A DNA stretch of 64,000 nucleotides, taken from contig CANMUI010000001.1 in NCBI GenBank assembly GCA_947501045.1, forward strand, positions 868,001 to 932,000, given 5' to 3'. The DNA comes from an uncultured Psychrobacter sp. (lineage in GTDB: Bacteria > Pseudomonadota > Gammaproteobacteria > Pseudomonadales > Moraxellaceae). Numbering within the stretch: the stretch's first letter is position 1; every line of letters begins with the position of its first letter. The notes beneath the pieces were generated by a model. The model ran no database searches. It saw only the letters and a program-made list of their open reading frames with translations, and was not told the origin of the DNA. This document shows positions 26,904 through 36,096 of this stretch, piece after piece. The position numbers and the translations under genes are program-made.

Positions 26904-28043
26904 TTAGTTGTACTCCATGTGTTCTAAAAAAGGTTTGTAGCTCATTGTTAATATAGGCGCGGATTTTTGGGACTTTAGTTTAATAGCTATCACTTTATTC
27001 TGACGACGCATATCATATAAATCTATAGCGGCAATTAAGTCAGAACACTTCTTATAGCCATATTTAGTGAGCTGTATATTAGCATAGTGCTGCTTAATTT
27101 GGCTGGCAAGATAGGAGATATTTGACCATCCTTCATCAGCGTTTGGGTCTGCTTTGATCAGCTTGTTTAAAACGTTGATTAGCTGAGTTTGGGTTTGTAA
27201 TTGCTCAGTGGTAAAACGTACAGGCGCTTTATTAGCAGAAGGCGTAAGTGCTTTAGCTGCTTGTTTAGAATTTTTCTCACGCACATATAAGGAAGTTTCT
27301 ACCGCCTTTATCTCGAATATATCGATATTTTTTATAACGCCAGCCAGTTTATCATAACCGTAGTTTTTCGGATCAAATTCTGGGTAATGCTTTTTGATAC
27401 CCAGACCGACCAAACCCAGATTCAGCCAGCGCTGAGCATCTGCTTTAGGGTGATCGATGATAGAGGCGCGTAAGCTGTTGAGTAGTTTAGTGTCGCATTT
27501 TAATCTATTTTTGTCCCATACTTTTACTGGAGCTGGATCAGGTATATTGGTAGCTTTGATAACCTCTTGAGGTTTGGTATTAGTGGGACTTGCGCTTTTT
27601 TCAGTAGGTAATAAATCTTCAACGTAATAAAACTCGTCACATGATTGAGCAAAAGCCTCAACAGTATTACGCTTACCGAAGCCAAACACCTTAACGCCAT
27701 TTTTGCGAATACGTAGTGCTAATGAAGTAAAGTCGCTATCACTAGATATCAGACAAAACCCGTCATAATCATTGCTATATAGTAAATCCATGGCTTCGAT
27801 GACGATACCGATATCGGTCGCGTTTTTGCCTTTGACATAAGCAAAATGTTGCATGGGTTCAATAACGTGTGTTCGCAGAGCTTCTTGCCAGCCTTGTATA
27901 TGCGCATTGCCCCAATCACCATAAATTTTTTTACAAGTAATATGACCTAGCTTATTTATCTTTTTTAAAATAGGGCCAATATTTTTTGCCGAGGCATTAT
28001 CAGCATCGATAAGCACTGCTATATTGTTAAGCTGAGCTGGCAT
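26904..28043 (-). CDS. NYN-domain putative RNase with two OST-HTH/LOTUS domains
   Basis: A 379-residue protein of the LabA-like NYN group. The PIN-like NYN nuclease domain spans about residues 5-150, with the acidic positions IDADN (about 12-16), NATDIGIVIEAMD (about 94-106) and ISSDSDF (about 119-125) that would hold metal. A linker leads to two OST-HTH/LOTUS repeats (about 190-255 and 285-350), each ending in a similar YGY.K...I..IDI/LYD pattern, which suggest RNA binding. It is the first gene of the minus-strand run leading into the Ter-associated enzymes. The RNase activity and target are inferred from family. Confidence 0.85.
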   Translation of the reverse strand: MPAQLNNIAVLIDADNASAKNIGPILKKINKLGHITCKKIYGDWGNAHIQGWQEALRTHVIEPMQHFAYVKGKNATDIGIVIEAMDLLYSNDYDGFCLISSDSDFTSLALRIRKNGVKVFGFGKRNTVEAFAQSCDEFYYVEDLLPTEKSASPTNTKPQEVIKATNIPDPAPVKVWDKNRLKCDTKLLNSLRASIIDHPKADAQRWLNLGLVGLGIKKHYPEFDPKNYGYDKLAGVIKNIDIFEIKAVETSLYVREKNSKQAAKALTPSANKAPVRFTTEQLQTQTQLINVLNKLIKADPNADEGWSNISYLASQIKQHYANIQLTKYGYKKCSDLIAAIDLYDMRRQNKVIAIKLKSQKSAPILTMSYKPFLEHMEYN

Positions 28044-28541
28044 GCTTATTCCCCAAACTGTCTTTTTAATAATATTTTAATTCGTTAGATGGTTATTAAA
28101 GCTCAGATCAACCTCTAGCGTTTGTCGGTCAAATTTAGTCTTTCATCGGATAGTTTCGTGCTAATCATTGCTATAATGTATAACTAAAGTAATAATAAAT
28201 ACAGAATTTATTCTATTTAGTAAGTTTAACTGCAATTAGATAATAACAGAAAATATTAAAAAATACTTTTGCGTTTATATTCGAAATTTTGAGCTTTATC
28301 TTCAACTTAACTTTTTATTTCAGTCTTGCATTCTCTAACGAATAAAAGGCAGTAGAGATCAATTTGTCAGAATCTGAAATTAGAATGTTTAATTAGACGT
28401 CTATCTGAATAAATAATCATTTATTACTTCTAGTCAAATAAATATTGGCATAATTTGTGCATATAATTTTACTTATAGTCTTTATTTAAATCATTCTGTA
28501 CTAGAAAAATTTAGCTATATTTTAAGAAAAAGGAGTGATCT
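28044..28541. other. 498-bp AT-rich intergenic region
   Basis: Divergent spacer between the NYN operon and the V4R-like gene. It must hold both promoters. A TATAAT occurs at 28172-28177 but with no good -35 at the right distance. No open frame, structured RNA or repeat copy was recognised. Confidence 0.5.
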
Positions 28542-29267
28542 TTGAAATTTTCTTGTGCATTAGAAACATCATCCGAACGCATTCGTTTGGTGAATGTTAT
28601 CTCACCACTTATTAAAGCAGGTTATCAGCTCGTATCGCAAAGACAAGAGCCCTCAGAGAACGGTGGGAATATCATACATGTGGTTGGCAAAAGTAAAGGC
28701 TCAAAAACACAAGCTGACTTGATTGATGATTTATCTGCCATTGAGGGTTGTACTCTCTTTAGCTTAGAGATTGAGGATGAAGGTGCTGATACGAAAGCTG
28801 ACAATGGAGTTGTTGCTCCAGCCAAAAAGGCGCTAGATGAAAAAAGCACCCTAGCGGCGATCGGTGCTCAGTATCCAGACATCATTGATATTGTCAAACG
28901 CTATGAAGACAGTTTGGCGAGCGATGAGCGTGCTACAGCACTACATAAGCTGGGTCACAAAGTAGGCAGCGGTATCTATCAACGCGATTACGCCCTTGGC
29001 AGTCCTTTAAAGAGACCTGCTGCCATCAGTCGTGAACTTGTTCCAGCGCTCAAGGTTTTTTCTAAGGTCAAAGCTGATGAGTATTCTGTTACTTTGATCA
29101 AATGCCCCTTTTGTAGATCATCAAACCACAATCATTCAGGCTGTCACTTTGTTACCGGTTATATAGATGGTTTTTTAACAAGTAATCCTGCGGTAGGCAA
29201 AGTTAACATTGAGGAGACCAGCTGCGGTTCTGGTAGTACTAATATCTGTAAGTTTGCCATCAGATAA
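28542..29267 (+). CDS. V4R-like domain protein with ACT-like N-terminus
   Basis: A 241-residue cytoplasmic protein. Residues about 1-70 alternate in an ACT-like beta-alpha pattern. The C-terminal ~110 residues resemble the V4R (4-vinyl reductase) ligand-binding fold: LHKLGHKVGSGIYQ (about 138-151), KCPFC and GCHFVTGYIDGFL, and a closing EETSCGSGS..ICKF with Cys at the places where V4R proteins have conserved Cys. V4R domains bind small molecules or metals in sensors and carrier proteins. The start is a TTG with AAGGAG eight bases upstream. It is followed by an MHYT membrane sensor gene. The domain call rests on pattern only. Confidence 0.6.
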   Translation: MKFSCALETSSERIRLVNVISPLIKAGYQLVSQRQEPSENGGNIIHVVGKSKGSKTQADLIDDLSAIEGCTLFSLEIEDEGADTKADNGVVAPAKKALDEKSTLAAIGAQYPDIIDIVKRYEDSLASDERATALHKLGHKVGSGIYQRDYALGSPLKRPAAISRELVPALKVFSKVKADEYSVTLIKCPFCRSSNHNHSGCHFVTGYIDGFLTSNPAVGKVNIEETSCGSGSTNICKFAIR

Positions 29268-29391
29268 AAAGTTAGTCATATATGAATAAACACTTTTTTG
29301 TGAACAAAAATAATCAATGTATCAAGCGCCTTAGTTTAGCCAAATTGACAATACCTTATTTTAGTTTTTATTATATTTAGAGGATTAGAAA

Positions 29392-30135
29392 ATGATTGAA
29401 GTTGAGTACAACATAATATTGGTAATAGTTTCATACGCGATAGCCGTATTTGGCTCTTATGTTGGTTTGAACCTTGCTATTCGGGTACCAGCAGCCAAAC
29501 CAGGTAAAGATTTATACTTTTGGGTAGCTTTATCTGCAATCGCAATTGGTGGTGCTATTTGGTCGATGCATTATATTGGTATGATGGCAGTGGATATGAA
29601 GATGCCAGTCAGCTACGACATAGGTTTGACTATTGTCTCGATGTTACTTGCAGTATTGTTTGTTGCTGCTGGTATTGTCATTGTAGGACGTGGCACGCCA
29701 AGTATGGTCAAATTACTAGGGGGTGGAGTGATCGCTGGCCTCGGTGTTGCAGCCATGCATTATACTGGTATGGCTTCAATGGAGATGGAAGCAACTATGT
29801 CGTACAATACCACGCTTTTAATTGCTTCAATTGTGATCGCTATCGTAGCTGCAACAGCTGCTCTATGGCTAGCCTTTAATTTACGTGGTGGATTACAACG
29901 TTTCGGTAGTGCGTTCATTATGGGTATAGCTGTTTGTGGTATGCACTATACAGGCATGGCGGCTATGGAGATGACGCATACAGGTGACATGATGGCTATG
30001 GCATCTAATACAGATTCTAATGCTATTAATTCATCAATTATTATCTTCTTTGGCTCGGTGATTACATTAAGCTTGTTATGGGTTGTAGCTATTCAAAGCG
30101 TACCTCAAAAGACGAATTTGGTATTTGGTGAATAA
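29392..30135 (+). CDS. stand-alone MHYT-domain membrane protein
   Basis: Integral membrane sensor-type protein of 247 residues with about seven hydrophobic segments. It has three MHYT-repeat motifs: SMHYIGMMAVDM (about 63-74), AMHYTGMASMEM (about 122-133) and GMHYTGMAAMEM (about 187-198). The Met/His ligands are proposed to bind copper and sense O2, CO or NO. Most MHYT domains are fused to GGDEF/EAL or kinase domains; this one stops after the membrane part, so any partner must act in trans. Its likely partner is the V4R-like protein 124 bases upstream. A strong terminator follows. Confidence 0.9.
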   Translation: MIEVEYNIILVIVSYAIAVFGSYVGLNLAIRVPAAKPGKDLYFWVALSAIAIGGAIWSMHYIGMMAVDMKMPVSYDIGLTIVSMLLAVLFVAAGIVIVGRGTPSMVKLLGGGVIAGLGVAAMHYTGMASMEMEATMSYNTTLLIASIVIAIVAATAALWLAFNLRGGLQRFGSAFIMGIAVCGMHYTGMAAMEMTHTGDMMAMASNTDSNAINSSIIIFFGSVITLSLLWVVAIQSVPQKTNLVFGE

Positions 30136-30181
30136 TTACTAGATTTTTACTTACCCTAGTGGGTGATAAAAGTAGTAAAAT

Positions 30182-30217
30182 AAAAGGTTTTTAGACTTAT
30201 GTCTAAAAACCTTTTTT
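30182..30217 (+). terminator. Rho-independent terminator of the MHYT gene
   Basis: AAAAGGTTTTTAGAC and GTCTAAAAACCTTTT form a perfect 15-bp stem with a TTAT loop, followed by T residues. It lies directly before the first possible start of the MFS gene, which argues against that start. Confidence 0.85.
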
Positions 30218-30250
30218 ATGTCTGTAGTGGCTCTTTTTTTGGTAGGTCTT

Positions 30251-31438
30251 ATGGTACAAAACCTGATAACAGATCCCGTCACCCGCCGAACGCAATATTT
30301 TCGAGTGATCTTGATGGGAGTCAGTGCTTTTGTGGTAAATACTACAGAGTTCGTTCCTGTGGCATTGCTTAGTGATATTGCCAAAGATTTCTCTATTACT
30401 ACGGCTGAAACAGGGTTGATGTTGACCCTTTATGCTTGGGTGGTAGCCGCTATGTCGTTGCCACTAATGCTGCTGACCAGTAGATTTGAGCGGAAGCGTT
30501 TGCTGTTAGCACTGTTTGTGGTATTTATTGCCAGTCACGTGCTGTCCGTTTTTGCGTGGAGTTTTCAGGTATTGTTGATCAGCCGCGTAGGTATCGCTTT
30601 CTCCCATGCGATATTTTGGGCCATTACCGCCGCGATAACCTTGCGCGTGGCACCGGAGGGCAAAAGGGCGTTGGCGCTTAGTATACTGGCTACGGGCACC
30701 TCATTAGCACTGGTATTAGGCGTGCCTATAGGACGGATAGTAGGGCAGTGGTTGGGCTGGCGTGCTACTTTTGCTGGAATCGGAGTCATTGCTTTTATTG
30801 TCTTTATTTTACAAGTTAAGCTTCTACCTCTATTGCCAAGTATGTTTGATGGCTCTTTTAGAAAGATTCCAGAGCTGCTCAAAAACCCTCTATTGGTCTG
30901 CCTATATCTGTTTTGCTTCATCGTTTTTACTGCTGACTACGCCGCTTATACTTATATTGAACCTTTTATGAATCGAGTCGGCTCAGTCAGTGAAAATCAA
31001 GTGACCTTTATCCTGCTGTTATTTGGCGGTGCAGGACTGATCGGTAGTTACATATTTAGCCGCTGGAGTGAGAGATCCAGTACCATGATGATGTTGGTCT
31101 CTACGGTATTGATATTAGTGGCAATGATGATGATGCTATGGACGGTGACGTCAATATGGCTATTTAGCATAACTACATTGGTTTGGGGTACCGCTATGAT
31201 ACTACTGATGCTTACTATTCAATCAAAAGTCATTGAGATCGATATCAACGCGCAAGACATGGTGATGGCCATGTTCTCTGGCATTATCAACTTCGGTATT
31301 GGTGCTGGTGCCTTGATTGGCGGTTATGCGGTGACTTATATCTCATTATCTAGCGTGGGTTTTGTGGGCGCAGCTGTCGCTTTTTTAGCGCTGCTATTAA
31401 TGATTTTTATGATGAAACGCTTTCCTGAGCTGGGTTGA
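30251..31438 (+). CDS. MFS efflux transporter, SotB/sugar-efflux-like
   Basis: Major facilitator superfamily exporter with twelve predicted membrane segments. The ATG at 30251 gives 395 residues, the length of E. coli SotB. The longer frame from 30218 starts inside the terminator of the preceding gene. Family features are NTTEFVPVALLSDIAKDF (about 32-49), the loop TSRFERKRLL and GVPIGRIVGQWLGWR (about 158-172). SotB-type pumps export arabinose/IPTG-like sugars or drugs; the substrate is not shown here. No close neighbour on its strand. Confidence 0.85.
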   Translation: MVQNLITDPVTRRTQYFRVILMGVSAFVVNTTEFVPVALLSDIAKDFSITTAETGLMLTLYAWVVAAMSLPLMLLTSRFERKRLLLALFVVFIASHVLSVFAWSFQVLLISRVGIAFSHAIFWAITAAITLRVAPEGKRALALSILATGTSLALVLGVPIGRIVGQWLGWRATFAGIGVIAFIVFILQVKLLPLLPSMFDGSFRKIPELLKNPLLVCLYLFCFIVFTADYAAYTYIEPFMNRVGSVSENQVTFILLLFGGAGLIGSYIFSRWSERSSTMMMLVSTVLILVAMMMMLWTVTSIWLFSITTLVWGTAMILLMLTIQSKVIEIDINAQDMVMAMFSGIINFGIGAGALIGGYAVTYISLSSVGFVGAAVAFLALLLMIFMMKRFPELG

Positions 31439-31632
31439 AAACGGTTTTAGAGGTAAAAGCTATGATTTTCCTACGAATTATAAAACTCAAAAGTACGTAG
31501 TGGTAAGAGCTGGAAAAAACCCTAAATTTACCCTTATTTTTCTGCCTATCGTAAGCTTTTGGTAAAAACAGGCTTTTTAATAGTTGAAAAAAAGGGTTTT
31601 TTAGGGTCAAAAACTAAGGTTGAGCTGATGGC

Positions 31633-32778
31633 TTATTCCTCAGTCTCAATCTTCACGCTCGTCGTAACGGCACGCATCTGACAAGGTGTGATTTTCTTAA
31701 CAATATCAGCCAGTTTCGGTTTGTCCGTTAGACCCAACCAGTAACCAAAGCCTACTTGCGTTAAGTCCACTCCGCTATGAGCGGTATAGCCAATACCGCC
31801 AGAAGGGCGAGAGTTGATTTCAAGCACGCGGTGCTGACCGTCGCTGTCGGCTTTAGTTTGTACACTGACGATACCGTCGCAGCCAAAGGCTTTGATAAGG
31901 GGTATCACTACTTCCATGACCGCGCTATCGTAGCCGATATGCTGGACTTTACCTTTTTTATGGCGAGTGATCGCCGCAAGCACCTCGCCATTTTCGCAGA
32001 CTACATCGATAGAATACTCTTGTCCTGCCAGATAGGGCATAAGCAGCATGGGGATAGGGCGCTCTTTGACCATTTGGCTGTTGGTATAAGCATTGATAAA
32101 TTGAGCGGTGCTGATTTTCTTATTATCAGTAAAGTACAGATGCTCAAAGCTATCGTATTGCTCAGTAGCGGCTTTGCCCGTATCCAGACGCCAAAAGCCT
32201 TGGGCGAATATACCAGAGACTGGTTTGACGCATAGCGGCTGATCGCCGTGTTTAGCAAGCAGCGCTTCAAGCTCATTGGTGTTATCAAAGCGCCACGCGG
32301 TGGCTACAGGAATATCATGCGCTTGGCACTGCTGCATAAAAGCAAACTTATCGTCGATGGTTTGTAGGGCGGCTACGCTGGTGGCACCTGTTAGCAGTCG
32401 AATACCAGCATCATTAAAGGCTTCTCGCTGCGCCTCATAATCTATACCGTTACGCCCCGTCAGCACCACTTTGACGTTGTTTTGCTTGGCGTGCTCCAGC
32501 ACAAATTGCCAACGCGGCAACGCTTGTGCAGTCGCAGATTGCTCGTCGCTGCTACTGTTACTGGGCGTGGATTTCTGCGAGGGTTCATAATAAACTTTAT
32601 CGGCAATCTCCAGAATCTCAGGACGATTTTGCCGATGCGAGGCAATGATAGTGAACGGGGTAGGAGATTGGGCTTTAAGCGCTTGCAAGCTTTTGAGCAT
32701 ATCACGCTGGCTGGATTGACCCTCTGCCAGCCAAACAGACATAGAATTGACTTGGTTACTACTATTTCTTTCATCCAT
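31633..32778 (-). CDS. ATP-grasp ligase of the Ter-associated pathway
   Basis: A 381-residue ATP-grasp enzyme. The pre-ATP-grasp Rossmann part (about 1-125) includes FTIIASHRQNRPEI and VVLTGRNGIDYEAQ. The ATP-grasp core shows LCVKPVSGIFAQGF (Lys for ATP), LMPYLAGQEYSIDVV and the metal/ATP signature LEINSRPSGGIGY (about 320-332). Ter-linked ATP-grasp proteins of this kind co-occur with the TRSP-PRTase, StiP-PRTase, HAD and CitE-like lyase, all found at 22270-26900. It is divergent from the TerA-like gene, sharing its 309-base upstream region. It would form an amide or similar bond in the product; substrates unknown. Confidence 0.85.
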   Translation of the reverse strand: MDERNSSNQVNSMSVWLAEGQSSQRDMLKSLQALKAQSPTPFTIIASHRQNRPEILEIADKVYYEPSQKSTPSNSSSDEQSATAQALPRWQFVLEHAKQNNVKVVLTGRNGIDYEAQREAFNDAGIRLLTGATSVAALQTIDDKFAFMQQCQAHDIPVATAWRFDNTNELEALLAKHGDQPLCVKPVSGIFAQGFWRLDTGKAATEQYDSFEHLYFTDNKKISTAQFINAYTNSQMVKERPIPMLLMPYLAGQEYSIDVVCENGEVLAAITRHKKGKVQHIGYDSAVMEVVIPLIKAFGCDGIVSVQTKADSDGQHRVLEINSRPSGGIGYTAHSGVDLTQVGFGYWLGLTDKPKLADIVKKITPCQMRAVTTSVKIETEE

Positions 32779-32872
32779 AATTTTTTAGCATCATTGAGTT
32801 AGGTTAGTTTTAATAGTTTATGCTGAGCTATTATATATAAATAGGCTTTGCAAATGCTGCGCCATATAGAAT

Positions 32873-32941
32873 TTATAGTCAATCCTAAATAGAGCTGGTA
32901 CATCTTTTGCCATGTACTGTTTTTGAAGTGTCTCAACTATA
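32873..32941 (+). repeat. MITE-like repeat, internally deleted copy
   Basis: A 69-bp stretch that starts TTATAGTCAATCCTAAA and ends TGTACTGTTTTTGAAG...CAACTATA. It keeps both ends of the full-length element (CATAGTCGATTCTAAA...; CTGTACCGTTTTTAAAG...AACTAT) but lacks about 75 central bases. It lies between the divergent ATP-grasp and TerA-like genes. Confidence 0.55.
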
Positions 32942-33087
32942 AGTTGCAATAGACATTTAAAGGTAGCTATTAAAAAGTACCCATTAAAAAATAAATACCA
33001 TCCATGCTACTATAGGCTAACAGCGCTATCTAACTTAACTAAATTAGATAACTTACCTATTAAAATGAATAATCTAAAGGATAATCT

Positions 33088-34386
33088 ATGAGTCAAAATC
33101 TGATTGCAGGTGCCAATGCGCCGCTACCTAATGAGAATATTAGTGTGCGTATCTTAAGTCAAAATGCTATTGACTGCGCCGCTTATCGCTTGACCACCGA
33201 TGGCAAGGTTCGCGGCGATGGCGACATGATATTTTATGGTCAAAAGAGTAGCGATGATGGTAGCGTAAGCTTTCGCGGCCACGATAGCGACGGGTTCTTT
33301 GATATTAACCTGCCTGCTCAGCCTGCCAATATCGATAAGATTGCCTTAGCATTTTCCAGCAATCAGACCCTAGCGCAAATTGGCAATGTCGATATTCAAG
33401 TTATGCAAGGCAGCCAAGTGTTACTGACTTGCCAAGTGGTTGCTACCGGCCGCAATGAAAAAGCGATCATCTTAGCCGAGTGTTATCGCCGGCAGGGCAG
33501 CTGGAAGTTTCGCTTTATCGATCAGGGTTTTGCAGGCGGGCTTAAGCCTTTATCCGAGCACTTTGGGGTGGAGATTAGCGACGATGCACCTACGCAAGCG
33601 TCTAGTCAGAACCAAGCGCAAAACCAGACTCAAAATCAGGCGCAACCCATCAATACCCAAAAGCCTATAAATACGCAAAAAGCGAGCAGCCATGCATCAA
33701 ATCAGGCCAGTACGCCGCCGCCTATTCCTAGTAGCCCTTCGATTAATCTTAGTAAAGTCACGCTGACTAAAAACCAGTCCAGTATCAATCTAAAAAAACG
33801 CGATGACTTTGGTAAAATCTCTATCAATCTGAATTGGAATCAGCGTTCTAACGTTGATACTAATAAAGATACGCCTAAAAAAGGTTTATTGAACGATTTG
33901 TTCAAGCAACTGGGTTCAGGATCGGGCGGTATTGACTTGGATGTCGGGGCAATGGTTCATCTAAAAAACGGCGAGAAAACTTTGATTCAAGCACTAGGCA
34001 ATCGCTTTGGTAATTTGCAGTCTGCGCCTTACGTGCTACTACGCGCTGATGATAGAACCGGACAGGCACGCGATGGCGAGTGGTTGGACATTAATGGTCA
34101 GCAGTGGTCACAAATTGAAGAGGTATTTATCTTTGCCTTTATTTATGAGGGCGCACCCAATTGGGCGCAAACCGATGGGGTAGTGACGATACATGTACCC
34201 GAGCAGCCACCGATCGAAACGCGCTTAACCGAAGGCTCCAACAGCTCGCCTATGTGCGCCATCGCACGTTTGGTCAATCAACAAGGCAGTATCAATGTTG
34301 AGCGCATCAACCAATACTTTAAAGGCCATCAAGAGATGGATAAAGCCTTTAACTGGGGCTTTAGTTGGAAGAAGGGTCGTAAGTAG
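33088..34386 (+). CDS. terA: TerA-like protein, two TerD-fold domains joined by a Gln/Asn linker
   Basis: A 432-residue cytoplasmic protein. The N-terminal TerD-like domain (about 1-160) has DGKVRGDGDMIFYGQ and a GSWKFRFIDQGFAGGLKPL end. A low-complexity Gln/Asn/Ser/Pro linker (about 170-225) follows. The C-terminal domain (about 270-432) has GGIDLDVGAMV and a degenerate DDRTG motif, so calcium ligation there may be weaker than in TerD. TerA in tellurite-resistance operons has this two-domain form. AAAGGA lies seven bases upstream of the ATG. It is divergent from the ATP-grasp gene. Confidence 0.82.
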   Translation: MSQNLIAGANAPLPNENISVRILSQNAIDCAAYRLTTDGKVRGDGDMIFYGQKSSDDGSVSFRGHDSDGFFDINLPAQPANIDKIALAFSSNQTLAQIGNVDIQVMQGSQVLLTCQVVATGRNEKAIILAECYRRQGSWKFRFIDQGFAGGLKPLSEHFGVEISDDAPTQASSQNQAQNQTQNQAQPINTQKPINTQKASSHASNQASTPPPIPSSPSINLSKVTLTKNQSSINLKKRDDFGKISINLNWNQRSNVDTNKDTPKKGLLNDLFKQLGSGSGGIDLDVGAMVHLKNGEKTLIQALGNRFGNLQSAPYVLLRADDRTGQARDGEWLDINGQQWSQIEEVFIFAFIYEGAPNWAQTDGVVTIHVPEQPPIETRLTEGSNSSPMCAIARLVNQQGSINVERINQYFKGHQEMDKAFNWGFSWKKGRK

Positions 34387-34432
34387 GGAGTTTTGAGGTT
34401 ATATATAAGTTAAGTAGTACAACACATAACAC

Positions 34433-34460
34433 AAGCCCATCTATTAATAGATGGGCTTAT
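34433..34460. terminator. hairpin between terA- and terZ-like genes
   Basis: AAGCCCATCTA / TAGATGGGCTT (34433-34458) is a perfect 11-bp stem with a TTAA loop between two convergent genes. The T-run is poor, so termination in either direction is likely but not certain. Confidence 0.6.
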
Positions 34461-34522
34461 AACTAATACTGGGCTAAAAGCGCCAGGCTATGAGACTATG
34501 AAAGCTCATACGAGATCAAAAA

Positions 34523-35131
34523 CTACGCATATGGCGTAATAGCTGGCATTAAGTCATGAAAAGTACGTCCAGACGCGGTTTCGCCAATAGCGTGCATTTT
34601 CCATTCATCGTTGTGACGATAGACTTTGGCCATAATCATCGCTGTATGTTTGCCCTGCGCTGATAAGTTATAACGCGCGACTTCAGAATTATCATTGGCG
34701 TTAACGATACGACAAAAAGCATTCTCGACAGTCTCAAACGATTGACCAGTAAAGCTATTGACCGTAAAGACGAGCGATACTACGTTTGCAGGTACTTTGG
34801 ATAAGTCGACGTTAATGACTTCATCATCGCCTTCACCGTCACCAGTACGGTTGTCTCCGGTGTGCAGAACGCTACCATCTTTTGATTGCAGCTGACTAAA
34901 CCATATGGCATCGACCGGCTGTTTGTTGTTATCAAACATGATACAAGAAGCATCTAAGTCAATAGAGTCTCCACCACTGCCGCCGCCAAATAACTTACCT
35001 AAAAAGCCACCTTTTTGTGCTTGTGGGCCTTGAGCCACATCCCAACCCAAACCTAGCTTAACCTTAGTCAGGTTGCCGCCCGCTTCTTTGCTTAAGGAAA
35101 TCTTTTGTCCCTTTTGTAAACTGACTGCCAT
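34523..35131 (-). CDS. terZ: TerD-family stress protein, TerZ-like
   Basis: A 202-residue TerD-fold protein. It begins with the family leader MAVSLQKGQKISLSK and GLGWD (about 28-32). A Gly-rich insert GGFLGKLFGGGSGG (about 40-53) precedes DSIDLDASCIMF; this insert and DSIDLDAS are characteristic of TerZ and not of TerD/TerE. The calcium-site motif [15 protein letters not shown] (about 90-104) is complete. TerD-family proteins bind Ca2+ and take part in tellurite, phage and stress resistance complexes at the membrane. It follows the AIM24-family gene by 54 bases. Confidence 0.88.
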   Translation of the reverse strand: MAVSLQKGQKISLSKEAGGNLTKVKLGLGWDVAQGPQAQKGGFLGKLFGGGSGGDSIDLDASCIMFDNNKQPVDAIWFSQLQSKDGSVLHTGDNRTGDGEGDDEVINVDLSKVPANVVSLVFTVNSFTGQSFETVENAFCRIVNANDNSEVARYNLSAQGKHTAMIMAKVYRHNDEWKMHAIGETASGRTFHDLMPAITPYA

Positions 35132-35185
35132 GTGATAATCCTTATATTAATGATAAATGATGAATCAGCGTGCCAAAGTTAATGG

Positions 35186-35938
35186 TTATAAAATATTATC
35201 TAAAAAGCCGCTACTACCCCCGCGTCCGCCAGAGCTGGTACCCAATATGCTCTGTAACCAGCCTTGGTAACTGTCACGGTTGCGCGAGCAAATTATGACT
35301 TTGCCGCTACCGGAGAAGTTTAAGACCATACCTTCACCACTAGTGACAGAATTGATAATATTACTCATAATGCCTTTTTTCTTGCTGGTTGACACTGATA
35401 ACTTATAGTCAAGGTTTGAGTCCCAGCATACCACATGACCATTATCAATAATAACGTCTTTATCAGGAGTCACTTCAATCTCAAACAATGAACCAAAGCC
35501 TGAAACCACCACTTGACCTTTGCCTTGAGTTTGCATGACCATAAAGCCGCCTGTATCACCAAAGACTGCGCCGCCTAGATTACGTTGAATCTTGGCTCTG
35601 ATATCGACTCCTGTTTGTGCGGCCACAAAAGCGCCATCGCTCAAGGTATATTGCTGAGTACCGACATCGATGATTTGCATGTCACCATCAAGGGTCGGCG
35701 CAAGCAGACAATCCCCTTCACCATGGACCGCTTCGATTTGCTGCTGAAATAATGATTCATCATTAGCGAAACGGCGCATCAGCGACTGCATAAATCCGCC
35801 TTGCAGTTTGCCTTTTAACTCAAGGTTCGACTCCATCATGACCATCGCATTGGCTTCACAATATATCGAATCACCCCTTTTAAGGTTACAATGTAAAAAA
35901 GGTTCAATAGTACCGATCAAGCTAAAAGTAGCGGCCAT
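35186..35938 (-). CDS. AIM24/TIGR00266-family protein
   Basis: Beta-rich cytoplasmic protein of the AIM24 (formerly DUF124) family, 250 residues from the ATG at 35938, with AAGGA ten bases upstream (the open frame extends to a TTG at 35947). The repeated beta pattern is visible: GDSIYCEANAMVMME near the start, GGAVFGDTGGFMVMQTQGKGQVVVSGFGS in the middle and a Gly/Ser-rich C-terminus. AIM24 relatives are frequent companions of TerD genes. The role is unknown; scaffolding or membrane association has been suggested for the family. Flanked by terE- and terZ-like genes on the same strand. Confidence 0.85.
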   Translation of the reverse strand: MAATFSLIGTIEPFLHCNLKRGDSIYCEANAMVMMESNLELKGKLQGGFMQSLMRRFANDESLFQQQIEAVHGEGDCLLAPTLDGDMQIIDVGTQQYTLSDGAFVAAQTGVDIRAKIQRNLGGAVFGDTGGFMVMQTQGKGQVVVSGFGSLFEIEVTPDKDVIIDNGHVVCWDSNLDYKLSVSTSKKKGIMSNIINSVTSGEGMVLNFSGSGKVIICSRNRDSYQGWLQSILGTSSGGRGGSSGFLDNIL

Positions 35939-36096
35939 AGAGGACAAATCCTTAGTCTAGTGGTAGTCTAAAATGTTCAAGCTTAAATTCAAAAGCTACC
36001 AAATACGTTTATCATTCGTACTTGATAGCTTTTTGCTCAATCAACGATTTGATTAAGGCTTTCTACAGTAAAACAATGGGTTTTAAAAAGCTAATC

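Noticed and set aside
30218..30250. Longer MFS start at 30218
   Set aside because: It begins in the terminator of the MHYT gene; the ATG at 30251 gives the usual family length.
34465..34495. Possible arm of the 11462 palindrome (CTGGGCTAAAAGCGCCAGGCTA)
   Set aside because: One arm only, with several mismatches; it may be chance.
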